Positions 54,492 through 63,156 of a stretch of DNA of 64,000 nt are shown here, in pieces. Both the position numbers and the translations under genes were made by a program. This DNA comes from DASRVA01 sp050732935. Its GTDB lineage: Bacteria; Gemmatimonadota; Gemmatimonadetes; JACCXV01; JAHWKZ01. A model generated the notes under the pieces. That model was not told the origin of the DNA and did no database searches. It saw only the letters and a program-made list of their open reading frames with translations. Location: assembly GCA_050732935.1 (NCBI GenBank), contig JBOHRW010000150.1, forward strand, positions 1-64,000, in the 5' to 3' direction. Each line of letters starts with the position of its first letter. The stretch's first letter is position 1.

Positions 54492-55072
54492 GCGCGCCGA
54501 GCGTGTCCCAGGGTGCTCGAGCGACCGGCCGGGGTCAGGGTTTCACTCTGGTCGAGCTACTCCTGGCGATGGTGCTCACCGGCTTCCTGGGGATGGCCGC
54601 GGTCCGGCTCTTCGTGGTTCAGCACCAGGCCTTCGTGCGACAGGGCGAGGGAATCCGGCGCACGCAGAACGCTCGTGCCGGCTTCGACCTCATGACGCGG
54701 GAGATGCGCAACGCCGGCTACGACCCGCGCGGAACGGCGGAGGCGGCGGTGACTATCTGGACCGCGGAGGCGTTCGCGTGGACCGCGGATCTGGACGCGG
54801 ATGGCGACACGAACGACGCGGGCGAGAGCCTGGGCTACCGCCTGGGGGAGGACGGAACGCTCGTTCGCCGGGAAGGGCTGGTCGAGGTGATGGTCGCCGA
54901 GCACGTGATCGAGCTGGCCTTCACCTACTTCTCCGACGGGGGGAAGTCACCGGCCGGCTCGGCGGACGACATCGAACAGATCGGCGTCCGACTCGACTAC
55001 GACACCCCAGGCGGGGCCGCCGCGGCGGTCCTGGAGACGCGCGTGGCGCTCCGCAACCAGGTCTGGCGATGA
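54488..55072 (+). CDS. PilW-type minor pilin, second quartet
   Basis: A 194-residue prepilin: GQG before FTLVELLLAMVLTGFLGMAAV with E5, then NARAGFDLMTREMRNAGYDPRGT, a classical PilW feature, and TADLDADGDTND, which looks like a calcium-type acidic loop. It starts at a GTG overlapping the PilV stop. Confidence 0.85.
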   Translation: MSAPSVSQGARATGRGQGFTLVELLLAMVLTGFLGMAAVRLFVVQHQAFVRQGEGIRRTQNARAGFDLMTREMRNAGYDPRGTAEAAVTIWTAEAFAWTADLDADGDTNDAGESLGYRLGEDGTLVRREGLVEVMVAEHVIELAFTYFSDGGKSPAGSADDIEQIGVRLDYDTPGGAAAAVLETRVALRNQVWR

Positions 55073-56289
55073 AGGGCCAGGGGTCGCTTCGGAGCCGATC
55101 GGGCTTTGTCCTTCCCGCGGTCCTCGTGATCCTGATCGCCCTGGGCCTGATCGGGGGGGCCTCGGCGCTCCTCACCTCGACCGAGGTCCGGGTCGCCGGG
55201 CTGACCGGTCTGGGGCATCGCGCGTCCGCCGCGGCGGCGGCGGGGATCGAGCACGCCGTGGCCCACTTCGGCGCCGAGGGCGACGCCGCCGGCTGGCCGG
55301 TGCAGGGCGAGATCGACGGCTTCGACTACAGCGTGACGATCGGGCCCGACAGCTTCGACTTCGGGGACGGTCGGGTCCCGGTGTCGTGGAGCGCCGATGC
55401 GGGGACCAACGGGAATGGCGAGGGGCAGCCCGTCTGGGTACTGGTATCGCGGGCCGAGAGAGGGGCCTACCGGGCGTCCCAGACGCTCCGGCTGACGGCC
55501 GGAGGTCTCGAGATCCGAACGGACGCGGCGATCACCGCCAGCGGCTCGTTCAGGCTCCGGGGCAACGTGACGGTCTCGGGCGTGAACGTGGACGAGGACG
55601 GTCAGCCGGTCGATCCTGACGACGACGCCACCAGCGGCGCCTGTCAGGAGAACAAGGCCGCCTTCGTGGCCGAGGACGGGGATTCCGTCGACCCCCAGGG
55701 GTCGGTCGACCTCGATGGCAATCCCGCGTACGCCGGCAATGACCCGCCCTACGTCGTCGGCGACCTGGAGGCCGGACCGGTGACGCCGGAGGAGGTCCTC
55801 GGTCTCCCCGACGGGTGGCTCGATCCCTACCAGACCACGCCCGCGGAGTTCGCGGCCGATCCGATCGTGCCGCTGGCCGACATCGTGTACGTGACCGGCG
55901 ACTTCGGGACCGGGGGGGGATCGGGTCCCAAGCTCAACGGCTCGGGAATTCTGATCGTCCACAACCCGCTCTTCGATCCCCGTGAGCACGACCCCCAGCA
56001 TCCCCTGTACGACCCGGCGAAGGTCGCCGATCCGTCCTACCGGCCAGCCACTCTCGGCAACGTCACCGGCGGCACGTTCCACGGCCTCATCATCGCCGAC
56101 CGGATGGACAAGCTCACCGGCCAGGCGGAGGTTTACGGGTCGGTCGTCACGCTCAGCCGGACCCACGAGAGCTCGATGGCGGGGAAGGCTTTGATCCAGT
56201 ACTCCTGCGCCGCCGTGCAGACCGCTTCCCGGACCGTCCTGCTTCCCAGACGCCTTGCCTGGGTCTCTGGCCTCGAATTTGCACCGTAA
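55069..56289 (+). CDS. Large PilX-type minor pilin, second quartet
   Basis: A 406-residue prepilin, far larger than its first-quartet counterpart. RSRSG precedes FVLPAVLVILIALGLIGGASALL, without Glu at position 5. A long extracellular part follows, with acidic loops (VDEDGQPVDPDDDATSG), a GSFRLRGNVTVSG segment and a C-terminal repeat-like region (TGGTFHGLIIADRMDKLTGQAEVYGSVV) resembling bactofilin-like beta turns seen in PilX-associated proteins. It may display a tip adhesin, since no pilY1 is present. Confidence 0.78.
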   Translation: MKGQGSLRSRSGFVLPAVLVILIALGLIGGASALLTSTEVRVAGLTGLGHRASAAAAAGIEHAVAHFGAEGDAAGWPVQGEIDGFDYSVTIGPDSFDFGDGRVPVSWSADAGTNGNGEGQPVWVLVSRAERGAYRASQTLRLTAGGLEIRTDAAITASGSFRLRGNVTVSGVNVDEDGQPVDPDDDATSGACQENKAAFVAEDGDSVDPQGSVDLDGNPAYAGNDPPYVVGDLEAGPVTPEEVLGLPDGWLDPYQTTPAEFAADPIVPLADIVYVTGDFGTGGGSGPKLNGSGILIVHNPLFDPREHDPQHPLYDPAKVADPSYRPATLGNVTGGTFHGLIIADRMDKLTGQAEVYGSVVTLSRTHESSMAGKALIQYSCAAVQTASRTVLLPRRLAWVSGLEFAP

Positions 56290-56360
56290 GGGCTGACAGC
56301 CTGCCCCATCCGCCAGAGAGAGGCAGAAAGACTGCCCCTCCGCGACGTACCCGTGCGCGT

Positions 56361-56381
56361 CGGGCCCGCGAAAAAGGCCCG
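56361..56381 (+). other. Stem-loop in the pilM leader
   Basis: CGGGCC (56361-56366) pairs with GGCCCG (56376-56381) around a 9-nt A-rich loop, about 24 nt before the pilM ATG. No T run follows. It may be an mRNA processing or stabilising element between the pilin and PilMNOPQ parts. Confidence 0.35.
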
Positions 56382-56404
56382 TCTGCGCGTCGTGAGAGGA
56401 GACG

Positions 56405-57448
56405 ATGATTCTTCGACGATCCAGCACCTCGATTGCCGTCGACCTGGGGTCGCGGCACATCCGTCTCGTGGCCATCGAGAGGAAAAGCTCGAGGCCGCGT
56501 CTCGTGGCTTACGAGCGCGAGCCCATCGAGCCCGAGACCGTCGTGGCCGGGGAGATCATGGACTTCCACGGATTGGCCGAGGCGCTGCGGCGGGTCCGCG
56601 AGCGTTCCGGGATCCGCCGACGGCCGGCCGCCACCTCGGTATCCGGTCGGGATGTCATCGTCAAGCGCGTTCGGATGGACCGCATGCGGGAAGCCGAGGC
56701 GCGGCAGATCATGCGCTGGGAGGCGGAGCAGCACGTTCCCTTCGACATCGACAGCGTGAGCATCGATTTCGAGATCCTCGATCCCGAGGCCGACGGTCGG
56801 CAGATGGAGGTCGTCATCGTCGCCGCCAAGAAGGACCTCGTGGAGAGCCGCATGCGGCTGCTCGACGAGGGCGGCTTCGAGCCCGCGATCATCGACATCG
56901 ACGCCTTCGCCGTTCAGACCACATTCGAGCACGGCCACGAACGCGCGCGCTATGGCACCTTCTGTCTCGTCAACGTCGGCTACGAGATCACCAGCGTGAG
57001 CCTGGTCCGTGACGGGCGTCCGCTGTTGACTCGCGACATCGCGACGGGGGAGCGTCGGTTCGAGGAGGCCCTGGTCGAGACGTTGGGCGTGACGATGGAG
57101 GAGGCCCGCCAGCGGCTCCGCGACCCGGACGGCCCGGACCCGCTGGCCCGGCACACGCTGGCATCGGTCGTCGACGGGTTCGTGACCCCGATCGAACGTG
57201 CCCGCGGGTATCTCTCCACGAGCGAGGGCGAAGCCCGGGAGCTGGACGAGGTCGTGCTCTCCGGAAGCGGGGCCGGACTTCCGGGTCTCCGGAACGCCTT
57301 GGCGGACCGGCTCGGGGTGCCGGTCACGATCCTCGATCCACTGACCCAGCTGGAAGTCGACCCGGCGATCCGGGCGAGCCTGCTCGACGTGGGGGCCCGG
57401 GCCTCGCTGGCCATCCCGGTCGGCCTGGGACTGCGAGAGGGAGGATGA
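56405..57448 (+). CDS. pilM: Type IV pilus inner-membrane assembly protein PilM
   Basis: The 347-residue actin-like protein has TSIAVDLGSRHIRLVAIE (phosphate 1), SGRDVIVKRVRMDRMREAEARQIMRWEAEQ, ALVNVGYEITS-like phosphate 2 (LVNVGYEITSVSLV), and VVLSGSGAGLPGL (adenosine motif). PilM forms a cytoplasmic ring that binds the N-terminus of PilN. GAGAGGAG precedes the ATG. Confidence 0.93.
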   Translation: MILRRSSTSIAVDLGSRHIRLVAIERKSSRPRLVAYEREPIEPETVVAGEIMDFHGLAEALRRVRERSGIRRRPAATSVSGRDVIVKRVRMDRMREAEARQIMRWEAEQHVPFDIDSVSIDFEILDPEADGRQMEVVIVAAKKDLVESRMRLLDEGGFEPAIIDIDAFAVQTTFEHGHERARYGTFCLVNVGYEITSVSLVRDGRPLLTRDIATGERRFEEALVETLGVTMEEARQRLRDPDGPDPLARHTLASVVDGFVTPIERARGYLSTSEGEARELDEVVLSGSGAGLPGLRNALADRLGVPVTILDPLTQLEVDPAIRASLLDVGARASLAIPVGLGLREGG

Positions 57449-57452
57449 AGCC

Positions 57453-58118
57453 GTGGCGCGCGTGAACCTGATCCCGCAGGCTCGGCGACGGGATATGCGG
57501 AGGCGGCGCGTCGCCCTGCCCCAGGGGCGCCCCGGCGCCGAGCTGATCCTGGGCGCTTTCGTTCTGATCCTCCTGATCGGTTCGGTGGCTGCCTTCGCGG
57601 TCGAGCGCCGGAGCCTGTCCGAGGCGCGGGCCGCGGTCGTCGTGGCCCAGGCCGACAGCGCGCGGCTGCACGGGGTGGTGGAGCAGGTCGAGCGCATCCA
57701 GCGCGCTCAGACCCGCATGGCGGAGCGAATCGAGCTCCTGGAGAGCGTGATCGACGGCAGGCTCTACTGGCCGCGCCTCATGGAGACCCTGTCGCGGACG
57801 CTGCCTGCCTACGTGTGGCTGGAGCGGGTCGATCGGCAGGAGCCGGGGGCCGGGCGGATCCAGATCGCGGGCGCGTCGTTCGCGAACGCCGCCATCACCG
57901 ACTTCATGCATGGCCTGGAGGCTTCGCCGGAGCTGCGGGACGTTGCCCTGGTCGAGGTCAGTCGGAGCCTGCGGGACTCCCTGGATGTCCAGCAGTTCAC
58001 GGTCGTGGCGACGGAGGAAGATCGGCGGATCCCGGACGTGGCGCCGGACTCGACGACCGTAGACGGCCGCCCCGAGATCGATCCGGTGGAGAGACCTTCA
58101 AATGGAGGGGAGAGATGA
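57453..58118 (+). CDS. pilN: Type IV pilus alignment protein PilN
   Basis: The 221-residue protein begins ARVNLIPQARRR, the NLxP segment that docks into PilM, followed by one membrane helix (ELILGAFVLILLIGSVAAFAV), a coiled coil and a ferredoxin-like domain (LMETLSRTLPAYVWLERV). A Pro/acidic C-terminal tail ends it. It overlaps the next gene by 4 nt. Confidence 0.9.
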   Translation: MARVNLIPQARRRDMRRRRVALPQGRPGAELILGAFVLILLIGSVAAFAVERRSLSEARAAVVVAQADSARLHGVVEQVERIQRAQTRMAERIELLESVIDGRLYWPRLMETLSRTLPAYVWLERVDRQEPGAGRIQIAGASFANAAITDFMHGLEASPELRDVALVEVSRSLRDSLDVQQFTVVATEEDRRIPDVAPDSTTVDGRPEIDPVERPSNGGER

Positions 58119-58636
58119 GGCGCCCGAACGCTCGCCTGCACTGGCTGGGGCTGGTTCTCGCGGTCACTCTCGCGACGACGTGCGAGCCCGACGAGGTGCA
58201 GAACTCCGCCAACGAGGCGGTGATCATGGTGCAGTTCTTCGCCTCGCGGACGAACCGCGTGCCGGTGGCGGGCGTGCGCATGATCGTGGAGTCGCCGGGC
58301 GACCAGCAGGACCAGACGCAGGGCCGGCCCTACAACGGACCCGACATCCTGGCCATCTCCGGCGACGACGGCATCGCGATCGCGCGTGTCTTTCCAGGGT
58401 TCGACGATTCCGGTCAGAACGGTGAAGGCGGAGGCGACGAGGAGGGCTCGCAGGGCCAGGGGCCGGAGAACCCGCTCGACCTGCCCCCACCGCTCATCTT
58501 CGCGGACGTGGCGATCACGTTCATCCATCAGGGGGAGATCGTCCCGTTCATCGCGAGCGGCTTCACGATCGGCTCCGGACTGCTCTACGACCTGGGCCCC
58601 ATCTTTCTCGACGAGCTCGGGCTGACCGTGGAGTGA
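58115..58636 (+). CDS. Unknown secreted protein inserted between PilN and PilO
   Basis: A 173-residue protein with an N-terminal hydrophobic segment (LHWLGLVLAVTLATTC) that could be a lipoprotein signal with a non-standard TTC box, then an Ig- or carboxypeptidase-regulatory-like beta domain: FFASRTNRVPVAGVRMIVESPGDQ, DGIAIARVFPGF, and VAITFIHQGEIVPFIASGF. It has an acidic Gly-rich linker at about 95-115. ATGA and TGATG overlaps with pilN and pilO show it is part of the operon. I know no such component of the PilMNOPQ complex. Confidence 0.65.
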   Translation: MRRPNARLHWLGLVLAVTLATTCEPDEVQNSANEAVIMVQFFASRTNRVPVAGVRMIVESPGDQQDQTQGRPYNGPDILAISGDDGIAIARVFPGFDDSGQNGEGGGDEEGSQGQGPENPLDLPPPLIFADVAITFIHQGEIVPFIASGFTIGSGLLYDLGPIFLDELGLTVE

Positions 58637-59304
58637 TGCTCGGTCTCGATTCCCCCGACCGTCAGCGGATGGCGCTGTTCGGCCTGTTGCTCGTGGGCGG
58701 CGCGGTGCTGTTCCACCGCTACGTGTGGTCGCCCCTCCACGACGACCGGATCGCGACGGAGACGCATCTCGCGCGCCTCGATCGGACCAACCGTCAGGCG
58801 CGGGCGCTGACCCAGCCCACTCGCATCTCCGAGCTCGAGCGGCTCGAGAGTGAGTACGAGGTGGCGCTGGCGGCATACGAGCCTCTGTTCCCTCACCGCT
58901 CCGAGGCCATGGGACTGCTCGCCGGTGTCTCCAGCGCGGCTCTGTCCGCCGACGTCGAGATCGTGAGCTTCGCCCCGCGGGAGAAGATCGAGGGGAAGGT
59001 GCTCGTGGAGATTCCCTACGAAGTGGAGGTCCAGGGCTCGTATCACGACATCGGTCGGTTCCTGGCCGGCGTGATCAACCTGCCGCAGATCGTTCGACCG
59101 GAGGTCATCAACCTGGCGGGCGTCTTCGACGACGACCCCGATCGCGGGGAGCTCGAGCATCAGGTCCTGGGGACGCTGGTGCTCTCGGCGTACGTGCGCG
59201 CGTCGCAGGAGATCCGCATCGAGCCGGCTCGCAACGCGGCGCTCCCGGAGTCGTCCGGCGGAGTCCACGCGGTCCGTAGCGCGGGAGGGCCCGATGAAGG
59301 CTAG
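58636..59304 (+). CDS. pilO: Type IV pilus alignment protein PilO
   Basis: The 222-residue protein has one membrane helix (MALFGLLLVGGAVLFHRYVW), a long coiled coil (RISELERLESEYEVALAAYEPLFP) and a ferredoxin-like domain with YEVEVQGSYHDIGRFLAGVINLPQIV. It pairs with PilN. A GTG three bases earlier is an alternative start; the ATG gives a TGATG junction. Confidence 0.9.
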   Translation: MLGLDSPDRQRMALFGLLLVGGAVLFHRYVWSPLHDDRIATETHLARLDRTNRQARALTQPTRISELERLESEYEVALAAYEPLFPHRSEAMGLLAGVSSAALSADVEIVSFAPREKIEGKVLVEIPYEVEVQGSYHDIGRFLAGVINLPQIVRPEVINLAGVFDDDPDRGELEHQVLGTLVLSAYVRASQEIRIEPARNAALPESSGGVHAVRSAGGPDEG

Positions 59305-59812
59305 CGCTGTCCTGCTCTTCCTCGTGGTCCTCTCGGTCCCGGCGCATGCCTTGGCCCAGCAGGAGATCGAGCCGGTGGAGGTGAAGGCCCTGGCCTCCCC
59401 CGTCACCCCGGCGGCCTACGTCTCGGACGGTCGGCGGGATCCGTTCCTGCCGCTCACCGGGATCTACGCCTCGCAGGAGGACGGCGCACCGCGCCTCGAG
59501 CAGCTCGAGCTGACCGGGATCTTCATGGGCGCGCCCGGCAACAGCCTGGTCGTGCTCGAGGATCACACCCGCCGCGGACACTTCGTGCGGGTCGGGGAGT
59601 CGCTGGGTAACGCGCGGCTGCTCGAGATCCTGCCCGACGCGGCCGTCTTCGAGGTCGATGGCTACGGGATCCTCCGTCGCGACACCCTGCGCCTGGTGCC
59701 GGATCGGCGGACCGCCGACGAACCGCCGGAGTCGTCCCCGGACCCGCCACCCGCAGGATCCCCGCCGGCGCGGCCTGAGCCGCCCCAGCCGCAAGCCGGG
59801 GAGGGCCCGTGA
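59294..59812 (+). CDS. pilP: Type IV pilus lipoprotein-position protein PilP
   Basis: The 172-residue protein has a signal peptide (VLLFLVVLSVPAHALA) cleaved before QQEIEP, then RRDPFLPLTG, RLEQLELTGIFMG and GYGILRRDTLRL, the conserved PilP core of about 70 residues. It ends in a Pro-rich tail. In Proteobacteria PilP is a lipoprotein; here the cysteine is absent and signal peptidase I should cut. It connects PilNO to the PilQ secretin. Confidence 0.85.
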   Translation: MKASAVLLFLVVLSVPAHALAQQEIEPVEVKALASPVTPAAYVSDGRRDPFLPLTGIYASQEDGAPRLEQLELTGIFMGAPGNSLVVLEDHTRRGHFVRVGESLGNARLLEILPDAAVFEVDGYGILRRDTLRLVPDRRTADEPPESSPDPPPAGSPPARPEPPQPQAGEGP

Positions 59813-61776
59813 TCGGCCGGCTCGGCCTTCCGCTGATCGTGGCGGCGCTCCTGGGCGCCGAGGCGAAGCCGCTCGGGGGCACCCCGTCCCCGCAGACCGG
59901 CCGCGCGACCGAGGTGGTGCGCGGTTTCCGCGTGGTCAGCGACGGAGACGTCACCCGTATCGTCATCGAGACCACGGGCGCCGTCGCCTATCGCGACGAC
60001 TTCCAGCCGCTGCCGCCCCGGCTCACGATCGAGCTTCTGGGCGTCCGCCCCGGGCTGCCGCTCCAGGAGTACGACGGGATCCGGCGCGGAGGCGTGCGCT
60101 ACGTAGTCGCCAGCGCGCCGTCGCCGGACCGCGTCAGGCTCGACATCGCGCTGACGGGAGTCACCGCCTACGCGGTCTATCAGCAGGGATCGCAGGTCCA
60201 TGTCACCTTCGACAACCCCGGCGCGGCATTCAGCGCCTTCGTCGCGGATGGCGACGCGCGGGAGGCGCCCGGTGGCAGCGTGACGAGGGTCTCCTCGTCT
60301 CCGTCCTCCTACGGGACGGCGCTCCAGGGGTCGGACCCCGGTCTGGACGGCGTCGACGGCGAGCCGATCTCGCTCTCCTTCCAGGGCGCCGACATCGAGA
60401 CCGTGATCCGCGCCTTCGGCGAGATCAGCGGTCGTTCGATCGTCGCCGGGACGGGAGCGCGCGGCATCCGCATCACCGCCGACATCCGCGACCGCCCCTG
60501 GGACGAGGCGCTGGTGGCCGTCATGCACGCCAACGGCCTCGAGGTGCGCCATCAGAACGGCATCATCCGCGTCGACACCGTCCAGAACCTGCGCGAGACC
60601 GAGCAGCTCGTGGATCTCGGCACGATCGTGCTCCAGCTCAACTACATCGCGGCCGCGGACGTGGTCCCGGTCCTGGCGCCGCTCAAGTCCGAGCGCGGCA
60701 GCGTCACCGCCGACGCCAAGACGAACTCGCTGGTCATCACCGACATCCCCACCCGCGTGCGGCGGATCACCGACATCGTGCGCGAGCTCGACGTCCAGAC
60801 CCCGCAGGTCACGATCAAGGCCAAGATCGTATTCGTGAACAAGGTCGACCTGCGGGATCTGGGGGTGAAGTGGCGGATGGAGAACCTGCGCGACCCGACG
60901 GTGGACACCCACGTGCTCGCCAACACCGAGGGCACGCTGGCGGATCCGTTCCTCGACCTGTCACTCGGAACGCTGGCCTCGGGCCTCAACATCGGCGGTC
61001 TCCTGCAGGCGCTCGAGCAGCGCGAGCTGGCGGACATCCAGGCCGAGCCCCAGACGACGGTGCTCAACAACCTGCCGGCCGAGGTATTCGTGGGGGAGCG
61101 AACGCCCATCCGCGTCCTCGACGTGGGCGCCGACACGCCCGAGGCCCGGGCCAGCGTGGAGCTGATCGAGACCGGCATCATCCTCAGGGTCACCCCGCAC
61201 ATCACCGCCAACGGCAAGGTGCTCATGGAGCTCCACGCCGAGCGCTCGGGCGTGGCGATCTCCGACCCGGCTATCGGCGTGACGTTCAACACGCAACGCG
61301 CGACCTCGCAGATCCTGGTGGACGACGGCGAGACCGCGGTCATCGGCGGGCTCACCGTGGAGGATGTGTCGACCGTTCGGCGTGGCATCCCCATCCTCAA
61401 GGACATCCCGATTCTGGGCGCGCTGTTTCGGAGCGAGCGGAAACGCGAGGAGAAGCGCGACCTGCTGATCTTCGTGACGCCCTACGTCATGCCGGTGGAC
61501 GATCCCGAGCCGGAGACCGTCTCGGCGGTCTGCCTCGAGGACCAGCCCTGGTACCGGAGCGACCAGGCGATCGTCCACAACGGGGAGCGGTGGCTCCGCT
61601 ACGGATCGCCGCGGCGGATGAATCCGCGCGGCCTGGTGGCGGTCGGCAATTTCCGCGGCGTGCCGATCTACACGGCGGTGGAGACGGCGGCCCTCGAGAT
61701 CTACCTGCCGCTCTGCTCGGAGGGCTTGTTCCAGGCCTATCGGATGGTCCCCGAGCTGCGGGGGACGAACGGATGA
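59809..61776 (+). CDS. pilQ: Type IV pilus secretin PilQ
   Basis: The 655-residue outer-membrane pore protein has an AMIN domain at 40-135 (FRVVSDGDVTRIVIETTGAV, RVRLDIALTGV), an STN/N0 domain (SLSFQGADIETVIRAFGEIS), an N1 KH domain (VLAPLKSERGSVTADAKTNSLVITD) and the C-terminal secretin (ILRVTPHITANGKVLM, TAVIGGLTVE, GIPILKDIPILGALF). It ends with about 80 extra residues. GTG start overlaps pilP. Confidence 0.94.
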   Translation: MIGRLGLPLIVAALLGAEAKPLGGTPSPQTGRATEVVRGFRVVSDGDVTRIVIETTGAVAYRDDFQPLPPRLTIELLGVRPGLPLQEYDGIRRGGVRYVVASAPSPDRVRLDIALTGVTAYAVYQQGSQVHVTFDNPGAAFSAFVADGDAREAPGGSVTRVSSSPSSYGTALQGSDPGLDGVDGEPISLSFQGADIETVIRAFGEISGRSIVAGTGARGIRITADIRDRPWDEALVAVMHANGLEVRHQNGIIRVDTVQNLRETEQLVDLGTIVLQLNYIAAADVVPVLAPLKSERGSVTADAKTNSLVITDIPTRVRRITDIVRELDVQTPQVTIKAKIVFVNKVDLRDLGVKWRMENLRDPTVDTHVLANTEGTLADPFLDLSLGTLASGLNIGGLLQALEQRELADIQAEPQTTVLNNLPAEVFVGERTPIRVLDVGADTPEARASVELIETGIILRVTPHITANGKVLMELHAERSGVAISDPAIGVTFNTQRATSQILVDDGETAVIGGLTVEDVSTVRRGIPILKDIPILGALFRSERKREEKRDLLIFVTPYVMPVDDPEPETVSAVCLEDQPWYRSDQAIVHNGERWLRYGSPRRMNPRGLVAVGNFRGVPIYTAVETAALEIYLPLCSEGLFQAYRMVPELRGTNG

Positions 61777-62924
61777 GTGGGTTGGCGATCCGCTGCGCCC
61801 GCGGGCCGGCCCCGCCGGCCGCCCGGCTCGTCGCCGTCGGTCTCGTCGCCTGGCTCGCGGTGTCGGGTTGCGACGACGCGCTCGTCGACGACGCACCCGG
61901 GGGCGGACATCCGGACCGTCTGGTGGCGATCTCGGGTCAGACCCTGGTCGCCCAGCTCGGCGCCTCGACGGGCGCCTTCCTGCGGCTCAAGGTGGTGGAC
62001 CGCCGGGCGCGCCCGGTCAGGGCCGCCGTCGTGCGATACGTGGTTCTCTCCGGCGCCGGCGTCTTCTCGTCGGACAGCACGCTCACCGACGACCAGGGGT
62101 TCACGCAGGTCGAGTTCCGGCCGTTCACGGCCGGGACCGCGATCGTCGAGGCGCGGACCGAGACCGCCGACGGGGTCCTGGGCCTCCAGTTCCAGATCCA
62201 GGTGCTCAGCGACCCGCGCGAGGCCGCTGTCCTGGAAAAGACCGGGGGCGACGGCCAGAGCGGACCGGCTGGCTCCTTCCTGGCCGATCCGCTCGAGGTG
62301 CGGGTGCTGAACCCGGACGGACTGCCGGTGGTCGAGCATCCCGTCACGTTCACGCTCGAGCAGGCGCCGGGGCCGTCGGCGGGCGTAGCTTCAGCGCGCG
62401 AAGGCACGACCGCGGGCCAGATCCAGGTCGTGACCGACGCCGCCGGGCTCGCCCGCGCCTTCCTGCGGCTCGGGACCCGGGTCGGGGCCTATTCGGTCGC
62501 CGCCCGCGCGCTGTCAGGCACGGGAGCGGATCCGACCGCCTTCGAGGTGACGTTCACCGCCACCGCCACCGCCGCCCCCGCGGCCCGGCTCGTGGTGATC
62601 GCGGGCGGCGACCAGACGGCCGTGATCGACACCCTGAACGCCCCCGACAGCCCCGACTTCCGGGGCCGCGACGCCAACCCGTTCGTGGCCCAGGCGCTGG
62701 ACGCCTTCGACCAGCCGGCGGCCGGCGTGGCGGTCCAGTGGGTGGTCTCGGACGGCGGAGGAACGCTGCTCGCCACGATCACAGTGACCGACGCGTTCGG
62801 GCTAGCCCAGAACCAGCTCTTCGAGGCGACCGAGGGCCGGAACGCGGTCGTGGCGATCGCGGCCGGCACGAACGCGGTCGAGTTCGTGGTGACGGGGGTA
62901 GTGCACCAGCCGGAAGGGGAGTAA
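61773..62924 (+). CDS. Ig-like (Big_1 type) lipoprotein at the end of the pilus operon
   Basis: The 383-residue protein has a lipoprotein signal (RLVAVGLVAWLAVSGC) and three tandem Ig-like domains of about 100 residues, each with the bacterial Big_1 pattern: LKVVDRRARPVRAAVVRYVV...TDDQGFTQVEF, VRVLNPDGLPVVEHPVTFTL...TDAAGLARAFL, and AQALDAFDQPAAGVAVQWVV...TDAFGLAQNQL. It overlaps pilQ (ATGA). It could bind the pilus or the cell surface; no known Pil component has this design. Confidence 0.78.
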   Translation: MSGLAIRCARGPAPPAARLVAVGLVAWLAVSGCDDALVDDAPGGGHPDRLVAISGQTLVAQLGASTGAFLRLKVVDRRARPVRAAVVRYVVLSGAGVFSSDSTLTDDQGFTQVEFRPFTAGTAIVEARTETADGVLGLQFQIQVLSDPREAAVLEKTGGDGQSGPAGSFLADPLEVRVLNPDGLPVVEHPVTFTLEQAPGPSAGVASAREGTTAGQIQVVTDAAGLARAFLRLGTRVGAYSVAARALSGTGADPTAFEVTFTATATAAPAARLVVIAGGDQTAVIDTLNAPDSPDFRGRDANPFVAQALDAFDQPAAGVAVQWVVSDGGGTLLATITVTDAFGLAQNQLFEATEGRNAVVAIAAGTNAVEFVVTGVVHQPEGE

Positions 62925-62925
62925 C

Positions 62926-62943
62926 CGCGTCCTGAAGGACGCG
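62926..62943 (+). terminator. Stem-loop after the pilus operon
   Basis: CGCGTCC-TGAA-GGACGCG is a perfect 7-bp stem with a tetraloop, starting 2 nt after the stop. There is no T run, so termination would need Rho or the hairpin alone. Confidence 0.45.
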
Positions 62944-62952
62944 CTGTGTGGA

Positions 62953-63063
62953 CTACCAGATAATCTCGATCCCGGCGGCGTCTCCGATGTCGGGATCCCT
63001 CGTGACGAGAGGCAATCCCAGCTGAACGGCCGTGGCCGATGACCGCAGCCGTGCTGAGGCAAA
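62953..63063 (-). pseudogene. PIN-domain (VapC-like) toxin remnant, C-terminal end
   Basis: The last 36 codons read RLRSSATAVQLGLPLVTRDPD followed by IGDAAGIEIIW and TAG, the C-terminus of VapC-type PIN ribonucleases (where LGLPLVTRD is a conserved phrase with the last acidic residue). An in-frame stop lies directly upstream and the first two acidic residues are lost. No antitoxin is recognisable. It occupies the gap between the pilus operon and topA. Confidence 0.55.
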
Positions 63064-63143
63064 TCACCGTGAGACGACACCGGTCCCGACCGAGGGGGGA
63101 GCTGGGATCGAGACGGCAGCCGTGAACCACCCGCCCGGGCGCG

Positions 63144-63149
63144 TATATT
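63144..63149 (+). promoter_or_regulatory. -10 box TATATT of topA
   Basis: TATATT is followed by 7 nt and the ATG at 63157. No Shine-Dalgarno is present, so a leaderless topA mRNA is predicted. Confidence 0.5.
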
Positions 63150-63156
63150 ACCCGCC

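Noticed and set aside
59658..61772. Long plus-strand frame overlapping pilP and pilQ
   Set aside because: Arg/Gly/Pro-rich shadow of pilQ; only its last part, from 61773, is a real gene (the Ig-like lipoprotein).
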